Of a stretch of 29,357 nt of DNA, positions 29,201 through 29,357 are shown in pieces (the stretch's first letter is position 1; each line of letters opens with the position of its first letter). Source of the stretch: Baffinella frigidus (Eukaryota; Cryptophyceae; Cryptomonadales; Baffinellaceae). The stretch lies in assembly GCA_026770585.1 (NCBI GenBank), contig MU647121.1, forward strand, positions 14,919-44,275, in the 5' to 3' direction. The notes beneath the pieces were generated by a model. That model worked only from the letters and a program-made list of their open reading frames with translations, was not told the DNA's origin and did no database searches. The translations under genes and the position numbers were made by a program.

Positions 29201-29303
29201 ACCCCAAACCCCAAACCCCAAACCCCAAACTCCAAACCCCAAACGCAGGTTTGGCGCGCGTGTAGACCGAGCCATCGCGCACGCGCAGAGCCTCGCCACC
29301 AAG
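19922..29303 (+). CDS. Group II PLP-dependent decarboxylase (GAD/CSAD family), 15 exons, 3' end off window
   Basis: The spliced frame (1335 nt, 445 codons) matches glutamate / cysteine-sulfinate decarboxylases, cytosolic PLP enzymes that remove an alpha-carboxylate to give GABA, hypotaurine or beta-alanine. Landmarks in order: RYSVRTSHPRFMNQLYAGSE (130-149), APGGSYSNMTALLVARN (202-218), QAHYS with H244 stacking on PLP, SATAGTTVLGAIDP (295-308), HVDGAWGG with D326 pairing the pyridine nitrogen, and NPHK with K358 forming the Schiff base. About 60-100 C-terminal residues are missing at the right edge. Stretches such as DPLPALHDICQRHGVWLHVD and PDCLKL resemble animal CSAD, while VSATAGTTV and KLSGLEKADS resemble GAD65, so the substrate cannot be settled. 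The start is the first ATG after the AT-rich intergenic block and is in frame. No targeting peptide is evident. Confidence 0.95.
20425..20497 (+). CDS. Decarboxylase exon 2
   Basis: Encodes (E)HRGGPELRSALDLSLPPEGS then RAAY, matching the family segment HPEEL...LDLSLPEEG. Exons 2 and 3 align to GAD65 without a gap. Its 3' edge (GCGCTGCAT and following bases) is echoed at four later points in the intron. Confidence 0.88.
20489..21219 (+). repeat. Higher-order repeat seeded by exon-2 splice edge
   Basis: Five occurrences of GCGCTGCATRTGTCGAA-like sequence, each followed by CCTGGACCCTAAACC heptamers; the first is the real exon end. Spacing is about 168, 175, 217 and 159 bp. Confidence 0.85.
20498..22192 (+). 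other. Decarboxylase intron 2
   Basis: Long CCCTAAA-type arrays (20500-21190, 21410-21482). The exon-2 3' edge GCGCTGCAT.TGTCGAA is repeated at about 20655, 20830, 21047 and 21206, defining a higher-order repeat of 155-220 bp. A palindromic element lies at 21509-21724, and doubled GGGTCAGCACCAAATCC phrases and acceptor-edge copies (GTGTGGACCAG) at 22015-22125. Confidence 0.85.
21509..21724. mobile_element. Imperfect palindromic AT-rich element
   Basis: Left arm TCCCCAGT...AATTTCATCTCG.A..ATAACTGA and right arm TCAGTTAT..T.CGAGATGAAATT...ACTGGGGA are complementary at both the outer ends and a 24-bp inner block, with an AT-rich centre. No ORF. MITE-like. Confidence 0.75.
22193..22258 (+). CDS. 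Decarboxylase exon 3
   Basis: Encodes VRTCEEAIRYSVRTSHPRFM and NQ, the family signature (L)KY(S/G)VRTGHPRFFNQ. Acceptor GTGGAACAG, donor CCAG/GTCC, phase 0/0. Confidence 0.94.
22259..22951 (+). other. Decarboxylase intron 3
   Basis: Holds copy 2 of the CACAGCGG element, an AAGTTGAC element (22481-22530) and two copies of the exon-4 acceptor edge (22700-22745, 22829-22872), each followed by the same GGATTAGTAAAC..TTTATGGTTAGTGTTTAGG phrase. So exon edge plus flank was duplicated as a unit of about 125 bp. Confidence 0.87.
22276..22430 (+). mobile_element. Short inverted-repeat element, copy 2 (CACAGCGG ends)
   Basis: Begins CACAGCGGACT and ends AGCCCGCTGTG. Same 155-bp element as 14493-14648 but in the other gene and on the other strand. 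Core includes GGGGGGTTCCTACGGATAAG in both. Confidence 0.87.
22952..23077 (+). CDS. Decarboxylase exon 4
   Basis: Encodes LYAGSEPAGQVAEFLAAVLN then STVHTYGAGPVFTVMERELI and AQ, matching L..GLDP..LAGEWL..ALNTS.YTYE.APVFTLMERE. Copies at 22700-22745 and 22829-22872. Confidence 0.97.
23344..23400 (+). CDS. Decarboxylase exon 5
   Basis: Encodes VATLVGFDADEADGVFAPG, matching LVGF..GDGIF.PGGS. Acceptor GCTCAG, donor CCGGG/GTATAC. Confidence 0.94.
23654..23731 (+). CDS. Decarboxylase exon 6
   Basis: Encodes GSYSNMTALLVARNELFPHV then SRQGWQ, matching GGSISNM.A...AR....P. The 3' half with an intact GGCAG/GT donor recurs twice downstream (23808-23840, 23949-24001). The first copy is taken as the exon because only it keeps the acceptor. 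Confidence 0.92.
23732..24466 (+). other. Decarboxylase intron 6
   Basis: Two copies of exon 6's 3' half with intact donors (23808-23840, 23949-24001), an AAGTTGAC element in reverse (23749-23792), a GCACGTGCGACGC phrase repeated three times (24020-24085) and little heptamer sequence. Confidence 0.8.
24467..24514 (+). CDS. Decarboxylase exon 7: PLP-stacking histidine
   Basis: Encodes EGDRPVVYTSVQAHYS, matching RPV.FTSEQAHYS. H244 is the conserved ring-stacking histidine. Exon of 16 codons, acceptor GGACAG, donor CTCG/GTACCC; joins exon 8 to give QAHYS-VKKAV. Confidence 0.93.
24515..25211 (+). other. Decarboxylase intron 7
   Basis: Contains two or three diverged copies of a unit ending at the exon-8 acceptor (GAGCTAAATATATTGC..GGTCAGGTGA, 24951-25002 and 25171-25220; weaker near 25100), so intron tail plus exon edge was duplicated together. 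Confidence 0.8.
25212..25262 (+). CDS. Decarboxylase exon 8
   Basis: Encodes VKKAVMIAGMGSDNLIE, matching S(V/L)KKAA..LGIG.D.. . Partial copies at 24993-25012 upstream and at 25426-25447 and 25459-25483 downstream. Confidence 0.94.
25263..25922 (+). other. Decarboxylase intron 8 with (CTT)n tract
   Basis: Two donor-edge copies of exon 8 (25426-25447, 25459-25483), a pyrimidine tract of CTT/TTC repeats (25490-25625) and two acceptor-side copies of exon 9 (25685-25733, 25829-25850). Confidence 0.87.
25923..26017 (+). CDS. Decarboxylase exon 9
   Basis: Encodes VPTDADGAMDPAWLESHIIA then SKDNARRPFFV plus AG, matching V.TD..G.M.P..LE..I......PFFV. Truncated copies at about 25685-25733 and 25829-25850. 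Confidence 0.96.
26018..26349 (+). other. Decarboxylase intron 9
   Basis: Carries a 12-bp perfect hairpin GTTTCAAACTGA / TCAGTTTGAAAC (26034-26058) sixteen bases after the donor, then sparse CCCTAAA-like sequence. Confidence 0.85.
26350..26418 (+). CDS. Decarboxylase exon 10
   Basis: Encodes (S)ATAGTTVLGAIDPLPALHD then ICQ plus CG, the family signature (N/S)ATAGTTVLGAFDP. The serine is split AG/C with exon 9. A near-identical copy at 26525-26612 cannot join in frame and carries T-to-I. Confidence 0.97.
26419..27050 (+). other. Decarboxylase intron 10
   Basis: Copy of exon 10 (26525-26612) with the same donor context, copy of exon 11 (26784-26840) reading WLHVDGVWGGALMS, an opposite-orientation TTTAGGG/TTTGGGG array (26618-26692), an AAGTTGAC-type element tail (26895-26915) and TTCTAGAACGTTCTAGAA (26495-26512). 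Confidence 0.87.
26495..26512. promoter_or_regulatory. Heat-shock-element-like palindrome
   Basis: TTCTAGAACGTTCTAGAA has four alternating TTC/GAA modules at the spacing bound by heat-shock factors. It is intronic, so this may be chance or repeat structure. Confidence 0.35.
27051..27116 (+). CDS. Decarboxylase exon 11: PLP aspartate, GC donor
   Basis: Encodes (R)HGVWLHVDGAWGGALIMSD then TH plus AG. D326 is the PLP-nitrogen partner; the next residue is G where the family has A (HVDAAWGG). The donor reads CACAG/GCAAGA, a GC-AG intron. Confidence 0.95.
27117..27635 (+). other. Decarboxylase intron 11 (GC-AG)
   Basis: Starts GCAAGA and ends GCGCAG. Contains two acceptor-side copies of exon 12 (27322-27360, 27487-27537) with their own GTGCGCAG acceptors, each preceded by a related CTGA..CT.TTGGTGCGCAG phrase. 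Confidence 0.87.
27636..27711 (+). CDS. Decarboxylase exon 12: PLP lysine
   Basis: Encodes (R)HKLSGLEKADSFCFNPHK then LLGVPLQ. K358 in NPHK is the Schiff-base lysine. Two truncated copies precede it (27322-27360, 27487-27537). Confidence 0.98.
27712..28170 (+). other. Decarboxylase intron 12
   Basis: Copy of the exon-12 donor edge (27785-27820), CCCTTTCC repeats (27840-27925), CCCGAAAC heptamers (27935-28000) and an exon-13 acceptor copy at 28033-28060 (CTGCAG then TGCTCGATGCTG). Confidence 0.83.
28171..28252 (+). CDS. Decarboxylase exon 13
   Basis: Encodes CSMLLVNKHSGALERANNTD then ADYLFHA plus G, matching CSALLV.......C....A.YLFQ. Acceptor CCCCAAACAG lies directly after a heptamer tract. 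Confidence 0.95.
28253..28581 (+). other. Decarboxylase intron 13
   Basis: AT-rich first half, then a copy of the exon-13 donor half (28388-28452) that keeps CACGCAG/GTTCC. Confidence 0.83.
28582..28684 (+). CDS. Decarboxylase exon 14
   Basis: Encodes (G)AGGGVDLGQKSLQCGRKPD then CLKLFLCWKRFGAK plus GG, matching D.GDK..QCGR..D..KLWLMWKA.G. Gly-rich where the family has D.FYDVS. Donor GG/GTAAGT is the best consensus donor of this gene. Confidence 0.95.
28685..29248 (+). other. Decarboxylase intron 14
   Basis: Two copies of the exon-14 donor edge (28900-28958, 29046-29083), three TCA.CGTTAATGCCCCCTAT phrases (28700-28770), and a CCCCAAA array (29090-29240) running up to the exon-15 acceptor. 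Confidence 0.87.
29249..29303 (+). CDS. Decarboxylase exon 15 (last in window)
   Basis: Encodes (G)FGARVDRAIAHAQSLATK, matching GFE..VD.A..LA.YL. Acceptor AAACGCAG after a CCCCAAA array; donor AAG/GTCTGT. Confidence 0.92.
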
Positions 29304-29312
29304 GTCTGTGCC

Positions 29313-29316
<4 letters not shown>

Positions 29317-29357
<41 letters not shown>
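29317..29357. repeat. (CT)n microsatellite at right edge
   Basis: Pure CT dinucleotides to the end of the window. Confidence 0.97.

Noticed and set aside
189-29240. True telomere or subtelomeric position
   Set aside because: Heptamers are interrupted, variant, intronic and change orientation with gene strand; a terminal telomere would be one uniform array.

Overview
This is nuclear DNA of an intron-rich eukaryote, probably a photosynthetic protist. Coding sequence is about 13% of the window and is broken into 42 short exons joined by spliceosomal introns (GT-AG throughout, with one GC-AG). The introns are filled with degenerate heptamers related to the TTTAGGG telomere repeat, which is known from green algae and plants, chromerids and dinoflagellates. 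Long single-frame ORFs are almost all uninformative here; both genes were found by reading short exons and checking that intron phases match. The window starts and ends in (CT)n and has a 50-base N gap at 10130-10179, so both ends look like assembly breaks.

Two genes are arranged head to head. On the minus strand, positions 19376 down to 102 hold 27 exons of a ubiquitin-activating enzyme E1 (UBA1): both adenylation halves, the catalytic cysteine and the start of the second catalytic-cysteine half-domain. The C-terminal part lies off the left edge. All 26 exon junctions keep frame. The predicted first exon encodes a 109-residue leader with a clear signal peptide followed by a basic, Ser/His-rich stretch, and it joins the conserved E1 start in the right phase. 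This suggests a targeted E1, for example one of the periplastidal (SELMA-type) ubiquitin machinery of algae with red-derived complex plastids. That location is an inference.

On the plus strand, positions 19922 to 29303 hold 15 exons of a group II pyridoxal-phosphate decarboxylase (glutamate / cysteine-sulfinate decarboxylase family). They run from the N-terminus past the PLP lysine; the C-terminus lies off the right edge. The 545 bases between the two start codons are presumably a shared divergent promoter. This segment, UBA1 intron 1 and the first decarboxylase intron are almost free of heptamer repeats.

The remarkable part is the introns. (1) Most contain one or more degenerate copies of the neighbouring exon edge, often with the splice site still recognisable. 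(2) The heptamer arrays are mostly oriented so that the transcribed sense strand carries CCCTAAA, and this orientation switches between the two divergent genes. (3) A dispersed hairpin element of about 45 bp, with ends AAGTTGAC and GTCAACTT, recurs in introns of both genes. (4) There are short inverted-repeat elements (335 bp; two 155-bp copies in opposite orientation; a roughly 215-bp imperfect palindrome) and a 35-bp minisatellite whose unit is itself a hairpin. Together these suggest introns growing by local duplication plus repeat seeding.
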